Origin: Streptomyces sp. NBC_00576
GTDB taxonomy: Bacteria > Actinomycetota > Actinomycetes > Streptomycetales > Streptomycetaceae
NCBI RefSeq assembly: GCF_036345175.1
Contig: NZ_CP107780.1
Coordinates: 5,456,001-5,520,000, forward strand
Length of the DNA: 64,000 nucleotides
Direction of reading: 5' to 3'
The translations under genes and the position numbers were made by a program. Below the pieces are notes generated by a model that saw only the letters and a list, made by a program, of their open reading frames with translations, did not search any database and was not told where the DNA came from. Below are positions 17,077-24,134 of the stretch, piece after piece (the stretch's first letter is position 1; the number at the start of each line of letters is the position of its first letter).

Positions 17077-17504
17077 GCGTTGGCGGCAGTGCCCCGGGGT
17101 GAGGGGTGGGCTGGTGTGCCGAGATGCCGCGTGATCAACGGGGGGTGGCAGCCGGCCTGTCTTGAGGCGTCGGCTGGGCGGCGCTTGTTACTCACTTTCG
17201 GGTGGCGTCGCATGCGTTGGTGGGGTGGCGTGGCAGGAGTGGCGAATGTCCGGGGGCAACGGGCGTATGGGCCGCCGTCGCACCAAGGCGTCAAATTGGT
17301 GCATACGGTTCATAGATGGGTGATACATGGGAGAGTTGCAGTGATGTGGATGATTCGTAACGTAGTTCACGTCTCATCCGCATTTCCGGCACATCGGGTC
17401 CACGGTGTGGATGTGCGGCCGACCGGTCGCCACTCGCACACCGCACATCCCGTCGGTCGACTGGCCACAGGCGGAGTTGTGCGTGCACCGAGCAGGGAGA
17501 ACCT
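17077..17504. other. Non-coding stretch inside the putative insertion
   Basis: No gene is supported here. It is less GC-rich than its surroundings around 17290-17370 (many T and A runs such as GTCAAATTGGTGCATACGG), fitting promoter DNA for the secreted protein that follows, or sequence of foreign origin. Confidence 0.45.
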
Positions 17505-18086
17505 GTGCCTGTTTCCAAGATCGTAACCGCCCGCAGTCTGGCCGCCGCCGCGCTGGCAGCCGGCGCACTGGTTGGGACGGTGACGCTGCCGGCGTCTGCG
17601 GCCGACCACCGCTCACACCGGTCGAACGTGGAGATCAGTGATGTTCAGTACGACGCCCCGGGCCGCAATGACAACTCGAACCGCTCCCTCAACAAGGAGT
17701 GGGTGGAGATCACCAACAACAGCCGCCACGGCGTGAACCTGGACGGGTGGACGCTGGCCGACGAGGACGGCCACACCTACACCTTCGACCACTACCGCCT
17801 GGACGGACGGGCCACCGTCCGCGTCCACACCGGCGAGGGCCGTGACAGTCGTCGGGACCTGTTCCAGGACCGTCGCCGCGAGTTCTGGGACAACCGCTCC
17901 GACACGGCCACCCTGCGCAACGACCACGGCCGCTTCGTCGACGACAGCTCCTGGGGCGGCCGTGACCGCCACCACGGCGGCGACCACCGCGGCGGCGGCG
18001 ACCACCGCGGCGGCGGCGACCACCGCGGCGGCGGCGACCACCGCGGCGGCGGCGACCACCGCGGCGCTGGCGACCACCGCGGCTGA
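17505..18086 (+). CDS. Secreted lamin-tail-domain protein with GGGDHR repeats
   Basis: A 193-residue exported protein. The signal peptide ends near PASAADHR. Residues about 40-150 form a lamin-tail-like (LTD) beta-sandwich: VEISDVQYDAPG, NKEWVEITNNSRHGVNLDGW, TLADEDGHTYTF. The tail consists of about six GGGDHR units rich in Gly, His, Asp and Arg, perhaps a metal- or polyanion-binding segment. GTG at 17505 follows AGGGAGA. LTD proteins are found on cell surfaces and with secreted nucleases; no enzyme domain is present here. It is the only clear gene between the two tRNA-Arg repeat copies, so it may have arrived with a mobile element. Confidence 0.82.
   Translation: MPVSKIVTARSLAAAALAAGALVGTVTLPASAADHRSHRSNVEISDVQYDAPGRNDNSNRSLNKEWVEITNNSRHGVNLDGWTLADEDGHTYTFDHYRLDGRATVRVHTGEGRDSRRDLFQDRRREFWDNRSDTATLRNDHGRFVDDSSWGGRDRHHGGDHRGGGDHRGGGDHRGGGDHRGGGDHRGAGDHRG
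17976..18083 (+). repeat. 18-bp coding tandem repeat (GGGDHR units)
   Basis: About six 18-bp units, nearly identical at DNA level with the core GGCGACCACCGC, encode the C-terminal tail. The near-identity indicates recent expansion by slippage and a likely variable copy number between strains. Confidence 0.85.
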
Positions 18087-18505
18087 TTCACCCCGGCCGG
18101 CTGATGGCCGGTGACCGGTGGCTACGCCCGTCGCGGGAACGCGAGGCCGGCGGTCGAACCGGTCGGGTGAACCGTGAGATCGACGGTCTGACCGTCCGAA
18201 GCGAGGATGAGCCTCCATGAGGATCACTCCCGCACACCCGGGCGACGTCGCCAAGCTGCCGGCCCTCCGCACGGAGGGCCGGCAGCTTGGCTTTCGCGGT
18301 TTGATACCGATCAGGGGCAGTGGCCCTGCTCCGCTGGCCGGCTGTTGGAGACATCGAGGAGGGAAGCGTGTCCTGGTCGTGGACGGTGAGGTGACGGCCA
18401 GGGCCATCACTCTTCGGAGCACCGCGGCATATGTGGCCTGTTGATCACCACGGTCAGCAATCCGTTCTGACGAAGACGAAGCTTCGGTCCGACTGCCGCC
18501 CGCTC
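18087..18505. other. Non-coding stretch with truncated acetyltransferase-like frame
   Basis: A short frame from 18217 begins MRITPAHPGDVAKLPAL, which resembles the opening of GNAT acetyltransferases, but after the perfect inverted repeat at 18250-18291 it loses all similarity and ends at 18444. I regard it as a broken remnant. Nothing else is recognisable. Confidence 0.35.
18250..18291. repeat. Perfect 20-bp inverted repeat
   Basis: 18250-18269 (GCCAAGCTGCCGGCCCTCCG) is mirrored exactly at 18272-18291 with only CA between. Read on the + strand it is followed by TTTCG, so it could act as a terminator. The almost loop-free symmetry is unusual. Confidence 0.75.
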
Positions 18506-18546
18506 CTACGGATCAGAAGGTTGCGGGTTCGAATCCTGCCGAGTGC
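18506..18546 (+). repeat. attR-like partial copy of tRNA-Arg(ACG) 3' end
   Basis: 40 of 41 bases match 16987-17027, covering the anticodon loop, variable region, T-arm and acceptor 3' strand. The D-arm and 5' acceptor are absent, so it is not a functional tRNA. It is followed by its own terminator. Confidence 0.8.
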
Positions 18547-18555
18547 GCACAGGCC

Positions 18556-18593
18556 AAAGGCCCCCGGTCGGCGGCGAATTCCAGGGGGCCTTT
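18556..18593 (+). terminator. Terminator after the tRNA-Arg fragment
   Basis: AAAGGCCCCC (18556-18565) pairs with GGGGGCCTTT (18584-18593). Under the insertion model this is the original chromosomal terminator of tRNA-Arg, displaced by the element. Confidence 0.75.
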
Positions 18594-18604
18594 AGCGTTC
18601 AGGT

Positions 18605-19282
18605 GTGACGATCTTGCCGCCATCCGTGCTGCGCGCACTTGAGCGATTTCACGCCGCCCACCCCTGGGACCACAACGCCCACTACCACCCGTGGATCATG
18701 CGGCAGTTGCCGAGGCGGTACGGCCGTGTGCTGGACGTGGGGTGTGGCAGCGGCGACCTGGTGCGGCTGCTGGCCGGGCGGAGTACGTCGTCGGTGCTCG
18801 GTGTCGACTCCGACCCTGCGATCGTCGATCGGGCGCGGGAACTTACCTCCCCCGACGCCCCGATCACGTTCACCGCTGCGGACGCGATGACCGGCCTTCC
18901 CGACGGCCCGGACGGTGTGTACGACGTCATCACCTGCGTCGCCGTCGTCCACCACCTTCCGTACGCCGACGCGCTCACTCTCTTCCGGCGGCGGCTGGCG
19001 CCCGGCGGGACGTTGGTCGTGGTGGGGTTGTCTCGGGCCGAGAGCCTCGTTGATCATTTGCTGGGGGGTGCCGCCATTCCGGCGAACGTCGTCATGGCCT
19101 GGGTGAAGAACCGGGGGCGGCCGGCGGCGCGGCCGGTTGCCATGACCGCGCGGACGCGCGGGGCGGAGATGGGGTTCGCCGAGGTGGTGAGGGAGGCGCG
19201 GCGGGTGCTGCCCGGGTGTCGGGTACGGCGGCGGCTCTTCTGGCGGTACACGCTGGTGTGGCGGCAGCCGGTGCGGAGTTGA
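18605..19282 (+). CDS. Class I SAM-dependent methyltransferase
   Basis: A 225-residue methyltransferase of unknown substrate. Motif I is VLDVGCGSGDLVRLL (about residues 41-55), the acidic residue ending strand 2 is in VLGVDSDP, motif II is around FTAADAMTGLP, and VHHLPYADAL with LAPGGTLVVVGL are the post-motif strands. The C-terminal part (TRTRGAEMGFAEVV, RRRLFWRYTLVW) resembles small-molecule methyltransferases of the UbiE type. GTG at 18605 has no clear ribosome site. It is the first chromosomal gene past the putative attachment repeat. Confidence 0.86.
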   Translation: MTILPPSVLRALERFHAAHPWDHNAHYHPWIMRQLPRRYGRVLDVGCGSGDLVRLLAGRSTSSVLGVDSDPAIVDRARELTSPDAPITFTAADAMTGLPDGPDGVYDVITCVAVVHHLPYADALTLFRRRLAPGGTLVVVGLSRAESLVDHLLGGAAIPANVVMAWVKNRGRPAARPVAMTARTRGAEMGFAEVVREARRVLPGCRVRRRLFWRYTLVWRQPVRS

Positions 19283-19354
19283 CCTCTTTCTCGTCCTCTT
19301 CTCCTTCCCCTTCTCCTTCCCTTTTTCGGTCTTCTTCTGTGTCACCGTTGGCCC

Positions 19355-19879
19355 ATGGCCGATCCGGTGGGGCGTGTGGAGCTGGTTGAACGGGTGGACG
19401 AACAGGATCAGGTCCTCGGGGTGGTGGAGCGCGGGGAGGCCGTTCGGCGTGGGTGGCTGCACCGGGTCGCCACCACTGTGTGCCGGGATGCGGGCGGGCG
19501 GGTGCTGGTGCATCGGCGGGCCGACGGGCTCGCGCGGTTTCCCGGGCAGTACAACTGGCTGGTGGGCGGCGCCGTCGACGTCGGGGAGAGCTGGGAAGAG
19601 GCCGCCGTTCGTGAACTCGCCGAGGAACTGGGGGTGCGGGTGGATGTGCGGCTCGCCTTCAAGTTCCTTTGCCGGGGCGCCATCAGCCCGTACTGGCTCG
19701 GCGTTCACGAAGCTGTCATCGCCGAGGAGGTCTCTCCCGATCCGGCGGAGATCGCCTGGCACGGGTGGGTCAGCGAGGGCGAGTTGTGGGAGCTGACCCG
19801 ACAACTGGCCTTCGTACCCGATGGTGTTGAGGTCCTGCGCCGCGTGCGGTCGGGGGCTGTTGTCGATGAGCCTGCATAG
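19355..19879 (+). CDS. Nudix hydrolase of the IDI/YfcD-like type
   Basis: A 174-residue protein. The N-terminal segment VERVDEQDQVLGVVERGEAVRRGWLHRV is the lead-in typical of the isopentenyl-diphosphate-isomerase-like Nudix group. The Nudix box is complete (GGAVDVGE, then RELAEELGV), with the active-site glutamates at about residues 76-92. The substrate is unknown. ATG at 19355. A polypyrimidine run (19285-19335) precedes the gene. Confidence 0.88.
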   Translation: MADPVGRVELVERVDEQDQVLGVVERGEAVRRGWLHRVATTVCRDAGGRVLVHRRADGLARFPGQYNWLVGGAVDVGESWEEAAVRELAEELGVRVDVRLAFKFLCRGAISPYWLGVHEAVIAEEVSPDPAEIAWHGWVSEGELWELTRQLAFVPDGVEVLRRVRSGAVVDEPA

Positions 19880-19880
19880 T

Positions 19881-19910
19881 CATCTCCTTCCATCTCCTTC
19901 CATCTCCTTC
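19881..19910 (+). repeat. Three exact copies of a 10-bp tandem repeat
   Basis: CATCTCCTTC occurs three times in a row directly after the Nudix gene stop. The function is unknown; it is a likely slippage site. Confidence 0.85.
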
Positions 19911-20074
19911 AGCGGCTCAAGGGGACGGTTCCGTACGGCTGTTGGCCGAAGGTGGGTTCCAGGTGGTCGTGCTGCGTGCGCGCGGGTGTCCGTCGGCGGT
20001 GGTTCTGCCGGTGCGGCAGCAGTGAGCGGCTTTTCTTAAATATCCGTTGACCTGCCTGTTTGCTTGTCCGCCGC

Positions 20075-20563
20075 TTACTTGTCCGCCTCGCGGATCTCGG
20101 CCATGTACTCCCGGGCCAGTCGGCCCTGACGTGTGAACCAGTCCGCCAGTACGGCTACTTCGGCGGGGGAGTAGTCGGCGATGAGGGTGGCCAGGCGGGC
20201 GTAGTAGGGGCCGTAGAGGGCGTGGGCCCGGGCGACGGCGGCCGGTTCGGCGGCCACACGGACCCGGCGGCGGTCGTTGGGGTCGGGGCGGCGGGTGATG
20301 TAGCCCGCGCGTTCGAGGCGGTTGAGGATTCCGGTGACGGCGCCCGTGGTGACGTGGGCGCGTTCGGCCAGGTCACCGGCGGTGAGCAGGTCCTCGCCTG
20401 CCTCCAGGACGTAGGCGAAGCAGGTGAGGTCGGTGACGTTCAGGTTGAGACGACGCGCCATCTCCTGCTGGCTGAGCAGGTGTGTCGCGATGGTGTGGTC
20501 CATCTCCTTGAGCATGTGGGCGGGGGTCGCGGGCGGGCGGGGCGGGCCGGGAGTGCCTTGCAT
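20075..20563 (-). CDS. MarR-family transcriptional regulator
   Basis: A 162-residue winged-helix regulator. The DNA-binding core is LTAGDLAERAHVTTGAVTGI, the wing LERAGYITRRPDPNDRRRVRVAA carries the conserved DxRR turn, and flanking helices form the dimer interface. ATG at 20563. It is divergent from a small membrane protein gene with 84 bases between starts, so it probably regulates that gene and itself. No ligand can be inferred. Confidence 0.9.
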   Translation of the reverse strand: MQGTPGPPRPPATPAHMLKEMDHTIATHLLSQQEMARRLNLNVTDLTCFAYVLEAGEDLLTAGDLAERAHVTTGAVTGILNRLERAGYITRRPDPNDRRRVRVAAEPAAVARAHALYGPYYARLATLIADYSPAEVAVLADWFTRQGRLAREYMAEIREADK

Positions 20564-20647
20564 CGCGAATTGCCTTAGCTCGTGAGATATTTTGTGTCTA
20601 AACTGCTTACGGAGTGAGGGATTCTCGATTCTACGGGGGGCTCGGAC

Positions 20648-20992
20648 GTGAGCACATACGACGAGGGACACACCGTCGCCGGCTGGACCGGCACCGCCAT
20701 CGCGACCGTCGGGTCCTGCGTGCTCGGGCTGGGGGTCTGCACGACCTCGGCCCTTGCGGTGGCAGGCGGCACCGCGGTGCTGGCGGTCGCCGTCCTGGTC
20801 ACCTGGGCACTGCATCTCGCGGGGTGGGGGAAGTCGCCGGGCGTGCGGCCGGTGGGCGAGTGGCGGATGCGGGACCGGGACCGCTCGGCGCGGGCCGGGC
20901 ATCCGGGGTGCGTGGGGTGCCGACTGGCGGGCAGGGGCAGCGGTGCGAGCGTTCCTGCTGCGGCCACCGAGGTCGTTCCGGAACGCGCCTGA
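20648..20992 (+). CDS. Small membrane protein of the HGxxPAAW type
   Basis: A 114-residue protein with the variant motif EGHTVAGWTG in place of HGHTPAAWTG, followed by two membrane helices (about residues 17-33 and 38-58) and a polar, Arg-rich C-terminal tail of about 50 residues. The family is widespread in actinobacteria, usually beside tryptophan genes, and has no assigned function. GTG at 20648. It is divergent from a MarR regulator. Confidence 0.75.
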   Translation: MSTYDEGHTVAGWTGTAIATVGSCVLGLGVCTTSALAVAGGTAVLAVAVLVTWALHLAGWGKSPGVRPVGEWRMRDRDRSARAGHPGCVGCRLAGRGSGASVPAAATEVVPERA

Positions 20993-21059
20993 TCCGTCTG
21001 ACCTGCGTCTTTGTCGTCCGACGAGGCGTTGTCAGTGGTACCCCGTAATCTCGCAAGGG

Positions 21060-21977
21060 ATGGGACAGGCGTGGAGATGTTCGGGGCTGCGGTGGTCGGC
21101 GGACGGTCCTGTGCTGCGATGGGACGGTGGGCGCGTTAGCGCGCTGACCTGGGGGAAGAGGGTGGCCTTCGGGGTCACGGAAGGGGGCGTACGGACATGT
21201 GTGGGAGCGCGGGGGAACGCCTGTCCGATACGGACGGGGGTGTCGGGGCGGAGTACGGGGGCGCGGTGCGAGGAGTGTGCGCGGCTGGACCGGGCGCACT
21301 CGGTCGCCGCCGACACGATCGCGGACGATCCACGGCCCTATCACGTATATCTGGCGTGGTTCGGGCCCGGGATGACCAAGGTCGGCATCACGGCGCTGGA
21401 GCGGGGCTCGGCGCGGCTGCTTGAGCAGGGGGCCGTCGTCTTCAGCTGGCTGGGGGCCGGCCCGCTGATGGCCGCCCGGCGTACGGAGGAGCTGCTGCGC
21501 GCCGCGCTCGGTGTCCCGGACCGGATTCCGTACGCCGACAAGCGGGCGGTGCGGGCCGCGCTGCCGGGGTCGGCGGCTGAGCGGGCCGTCGAGGTCGAGG
21601 AACTGCATGCCCGGGCGGTGGGGCTGGGTGGCTGGCCCGAGTCCCTGGAGCGCGCGTCCTGCCAAGTCGTCGACCATGTCGGGGTGTTCGGGCTTACGGG
21701 GCTTACGGGGCTGACGGGGCCGGCACCGGCCTTGGGGGCAGTGAGCGAGCTGGTGGCGGGGGGTGTCGTCGGGGGTGAGCTGGTGGCGGCGGCCGGGCCC
21801 GATCTGCATCTCGCGGTCGAGGACGGGCGGGGGAACGGGCGGGGAGTGGTGGTGTTGGATACGAGGCTGATGACGGGGTGGGAGCTGGTGCCCGTGGGGA
21901 GCGGTGGACTCACCGTTCCTGTGCGGGAGTTCAAGGGGTCGAAGGAGTCGGCGGGCGTGCAGGACGGGTTGTTCTGA
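21060..21977 (+). CDS. DUF2797 family protein
   Basis: A 305-residue protein of unknown function. Family hallmarks include LTWGKRVAFGV, the Cys/Arg-rich segment RTCVGARGNACPIRTGVSGR, CEECARLDRAHSVAADT (zinc-binding cysteines) and VYLAWFGPGMTKVGITALER, a GIY-YIG-like strand followed by a helix. That last element suggests a nuclease-like core. A GLTGLTGLTG slip repeat lies at about residue 215. The start at ATG 21060 is tentative because the only ribosome-like sequence (AAGGG) abuts it. Confidence 0.8.
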   Translation: MGQAWRCSGLRWSADGPVLRWDGGRVSALTWGKRVAFGVTEGGVRTCVGARGNACPIRTGVSGRSTGARCEECARLDRAHSVAADTIADDPRPYHVYLAWFGPGMTKVGITALERGSARLLEQGAVVFSWLGAGPLMAARRTEELLRAALGVPDRIPYADKRAVRAALPGSAAERAVEVEELHARAVGLGGWPESLERASCQVVDHVGVFGLTGLTGLTGPAPALGAVSELVAGGVVGGELVAAAGPDLHLAVEDGRGNGRGVVVLDTRLMTGWELVPVGSGGLTVPVREFKGSKESAGVQDGLF

Positions 21978-22046
21978 GCCTCGACTCCATGCGACGCCGT
22001 ACGGCGATTCACCGTGAGAAGGGTGAGAGGGACGAGAGGGGTGACA

Positions 22047-22967
22047 GTGGACGGCATGAGGGAAGCCTCGGAGGACGGGGACGCCGACGTCGACCGTGAG
22101 GTGACCGAGGTCCGGCGGTTCTGGACGCGGCTCGGGCTGCCCGGCCTTGTCGATGTGCACACGCACTTCATGCCTGAGCGCGTCCTGCGGAAGGTCTGGG
22201 CCTACTTCGACGCCGTCGGGTCGACGGACAACGGCGTCGAGTGGCCGATCACCTACCGGCTGGAGGAGGACGAACGGCTCGCGCTGATACGGGAGTTCGG
22301 CGTGCGGGCCTTCACCGCGATGCTCTACCCGCACAAGGCCGGAATGGCCCAGTGGCTCAACCAGTGGGCCACCGACTTCGCTCGCCGTACCCCCGACTGT
22401 CTGCACACCTCCACCCTCTTCCCCGAGCCGGGCGTCGAGGGGTACGTCCGGGAGGCCGTCGAGTCCGGCGCGCGCGTCTTCAAGGCGCACGTCCAGGTGG
22501 GGGCGTACGACCCGGCCGACGAACTCCTCGACCCGGCCTGGGGACTGCTCGCCGAGGCCGGGACACCCGTGGTGATCCACTGCGGCTCCGGTCCGGCACC
22601 CGGCAAGCACACCGGGCCCGAACCGATCGGGCGCGTACTGGCCCGGCATCCCCGGTTGCGGCTGGTCGTCGCGCACATGGGCCTGCCCGAGTACGAGGAG
22701 TTCATCGGCCTCGCCGAGCGGTACGACGAGGTGCGGCTGGACACGACGATGGCGTTCACCGACTTCGCAGAGCGGATGGCCCAGTTTCCCCGGTCGGCGC
22801 TTCCCCGGCTGGCGGACCTCGGCGACCGCGTCCTGCTCGGCTCGGACTTCCCGAACATCCCGTATCCGTACGCCCACCAACTGCACGCCCTGGAGCGCCT
22901 GGACCTGGGCGACGACTGGCTCCGGGCCGTGTGCCACGACAACGGGGCGCGGCTGTTCGGGCTGTGA
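22047..22967 (+). CDS. Metal-dependent amidohydrolase (amidohydrolase-2 type TIM barrel)
   Basis: A 306-residue hydrolase or decarboxylase of the ACMSD-like group. Metal-binding motifs: DVHTHF (HxH, about residue 34), VFKAHVQVG, VVIHCGSG, VVAHMGLPEYE and LLGSDFPNIPY with the catalytic Asp. The substrate cannot be predicted. I chose GTG at 22047 because AGAGGGG lies five bases upstream; GTG at 22041 and 22014 are also in frame. It is transcribed alone, followed by a 354-base gap. Confidence 0.87.
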   Translation: MDGMREASEDGDADVDREVTEVRRFWTRLGLPGLVDVHTHFMPERVLRKVWAYFDAVGSTDNGVEWPITYRLEEDERLALIREFGVRAFTAMLYPHKAGMAQWLNQWATDFARRTPDCLHTSTLFPEPGVEGYVREAVESGARVFKAHVQVGAYDPADELLDPAWGLLAEAGTPVVIHCGSGPAPGKHTGPEPIGRVLARHPRLRLVVAHMGLPEYEEFIGLAERYDEVRLDTTMAFTDFAERMAQFPRSALPRLADLGDRVLLGSDFPNIPYPYAHQLHALERLDLGDDWLRAVCHDNGARLFGL

Positions 22968-23321
22968 CGCGTACGGATGAGGAGGGTCTGACACCGGCAT
23001 GAGTTCGAGGTGAGAAGGCACGGTCAGCGGTGACAAATCGGGCGGGCGGGAGTGGGGTGCGTAACTTCGGATCAGGTTCGCCCAGGAGACGCACAGGATG
23101 CCCGATGGCGGTCTCAGGGACTTTCCGGGAGTAGGCCAGGCTGTCTGCGCGGTCGTGGAACATGCAGGTCGGATGGGTATTCGGCGCTTCTCGGCAGCTG
23201 GCCGCACCTCCGCTCCTCCGGCTTACCGGGCTGAGAAAACGCAGGGGTTCCCTGAGAGGTGCCTGTGTGTTTCTCAGGAAAATCACAGGTTCCGGAAAGC
23301 TTGTTCTCAGAGGGCACCGAC
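22968..23321. other. Upstream region of the two-component system with CTGAGAA/TTCTCAG motifs
   Basis: No gene is supported here. Close to the response-regulator start, CTGAGAA occurs at about 23230 and CTGAGA at about 23251, and TTCTCAG twice (about 23271 and 23304), forming imperfect inverted repeats (CTGAGAAAACGCAGG against CCTGTGTGTTTCTCAG). These are candidate autoregulatory sites for the OmpR-type regulator downstream. Confidence 0.4.
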
Positions 23322-24071
23322 ATGGTTTCCGCTATGACCACGACCTCGCCCCAGGGGCGCACCGAACTGCTGAGGCCGGACGGGAGCCCCGTCCGAGTGC
23401 TTGTGGTGGACGACGAGCTGTCGATCACCGAGCTGCTGTCCATGGCCCTTCGCTACGAAGGCTGGCAGATACGCAGCGCGGGTGACGGAACGGGTGCGGT
23501 GCAGACCGCGCGAGAGTTCCGGCCCGACGCCGTCGTTCTCGACATGATGCTGCCCGACATGGACGGCCTCACCGTCCTGGGCCGGCTGCGCCGCGAGCTG
23601 CCCGAGGTACCCGTGCTGTTCCTGACGGCGAAGGATGCCGTCGAGGACCGGATCGCCGGCCTCACCGCCGGTGGCGACGACTACGTCACCAAGCCGTTCA
23701 GCCTCGAAGAGGTCGTGGCGCGGTTGCGCGGTCTGATCCGGCGCTCCGGTGCCGCCGACCGGCGCTCCGACTCGATGCTGGTCGTCGGGGATCTCACCCT
23801 CGACGAGGACAGCCACGAGGTGTCGCGGTCCGGGGACGGCATCCACCTCACCGCGACCGAGTTCGAGCTGCTGCGCTTCCTGATGCGCAACCCGCGGCGC
23901 GTGCTCAGCAAGGCGCAGATACTCGACCGCGTGTGGTCGTACGACTTCGGCGGCCAGGCCAACGTCGTCGAGCTGTACATCTCCTACCTGCGGCGGAAGA
24001 TCGACGCCGGGCGCGAGCCGATGATCCACACCCGGCGCGGCGCCGGATATCTGATCAAGCCCGCCGGCTGA
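23322..24071 (+). CDS. OmpR/PhoB-family response regulator
   Basis: A 249-residue regulator. The receiver domain has the acidic pair in VLVVDDE (about residue 31), the phospho-acceptor Asp in VVLDMMLPD (about 75) and the Lys in VTKPFSLEE (about 125). The winged helix follows: LTATEFELLRFLMRNPRRVL, then VELYISYLRRKID and TRRGAGYLIKP. ATG at 23322 follows AGAGGG. The partner kinase starts 63 bases downstream, and two glycosyltransferase genes follow, so these are probable targets. Confidence 0.94.
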   Translation: MVSAMTTTSPQGRTELLRPDGSPVRVLVVDDELSITELLSMALRYEGWQIRSAGDGTGAVQTAREFRPDAVVLDMMLPDMDGLTVLGRLRRELPEVPVLFLTAKDAVEDRIAGLTAGGDDYVTKPFSLEEVVARLRGLIRRSGAADRRSDSMLVVGDLTLDEDSHEVSRSGDGIHLTATEFELLRFLMRNPRRVLSKAQILDRVWSYDFGGQANVVELYISYLRRKIDAGREPMIHTRRGAGYLIKPAG

Positions 24072-24134
24072 CCCCGTGTCATTGGTGGTGCCGCTCCGGA
24101 AGACATGGTCGAGCCCGGCAGGAGGGGCAGCACG

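Noticed and set aside
17976..18083. Regular short repeats that could suggest a CRISPR array
   Set aside because: The units are contiguous 18-mers without spacers and encode GGGDHR within a gene.
18506..18546. Possible second tRNA-Arg gene
   Set aside because: Only the 3' half is present; the 5' acceptor strand, D-arm and 5' anticodon stem are missing, so it is an attachment-site copy.
20614..21048. Overlapping + strand frame across the HGxxPAAW-type gene
   Set aside because: The frame used by the GTG at 20648 shows the family motif and two membrane helices; this one is Arg/Gly noise.
20799..23207. Long - strand frame across the DUF2797 and amidohydrolase genes
   Set aside because: It spans two real + strand genes with clear motifs and has no domain of its own.
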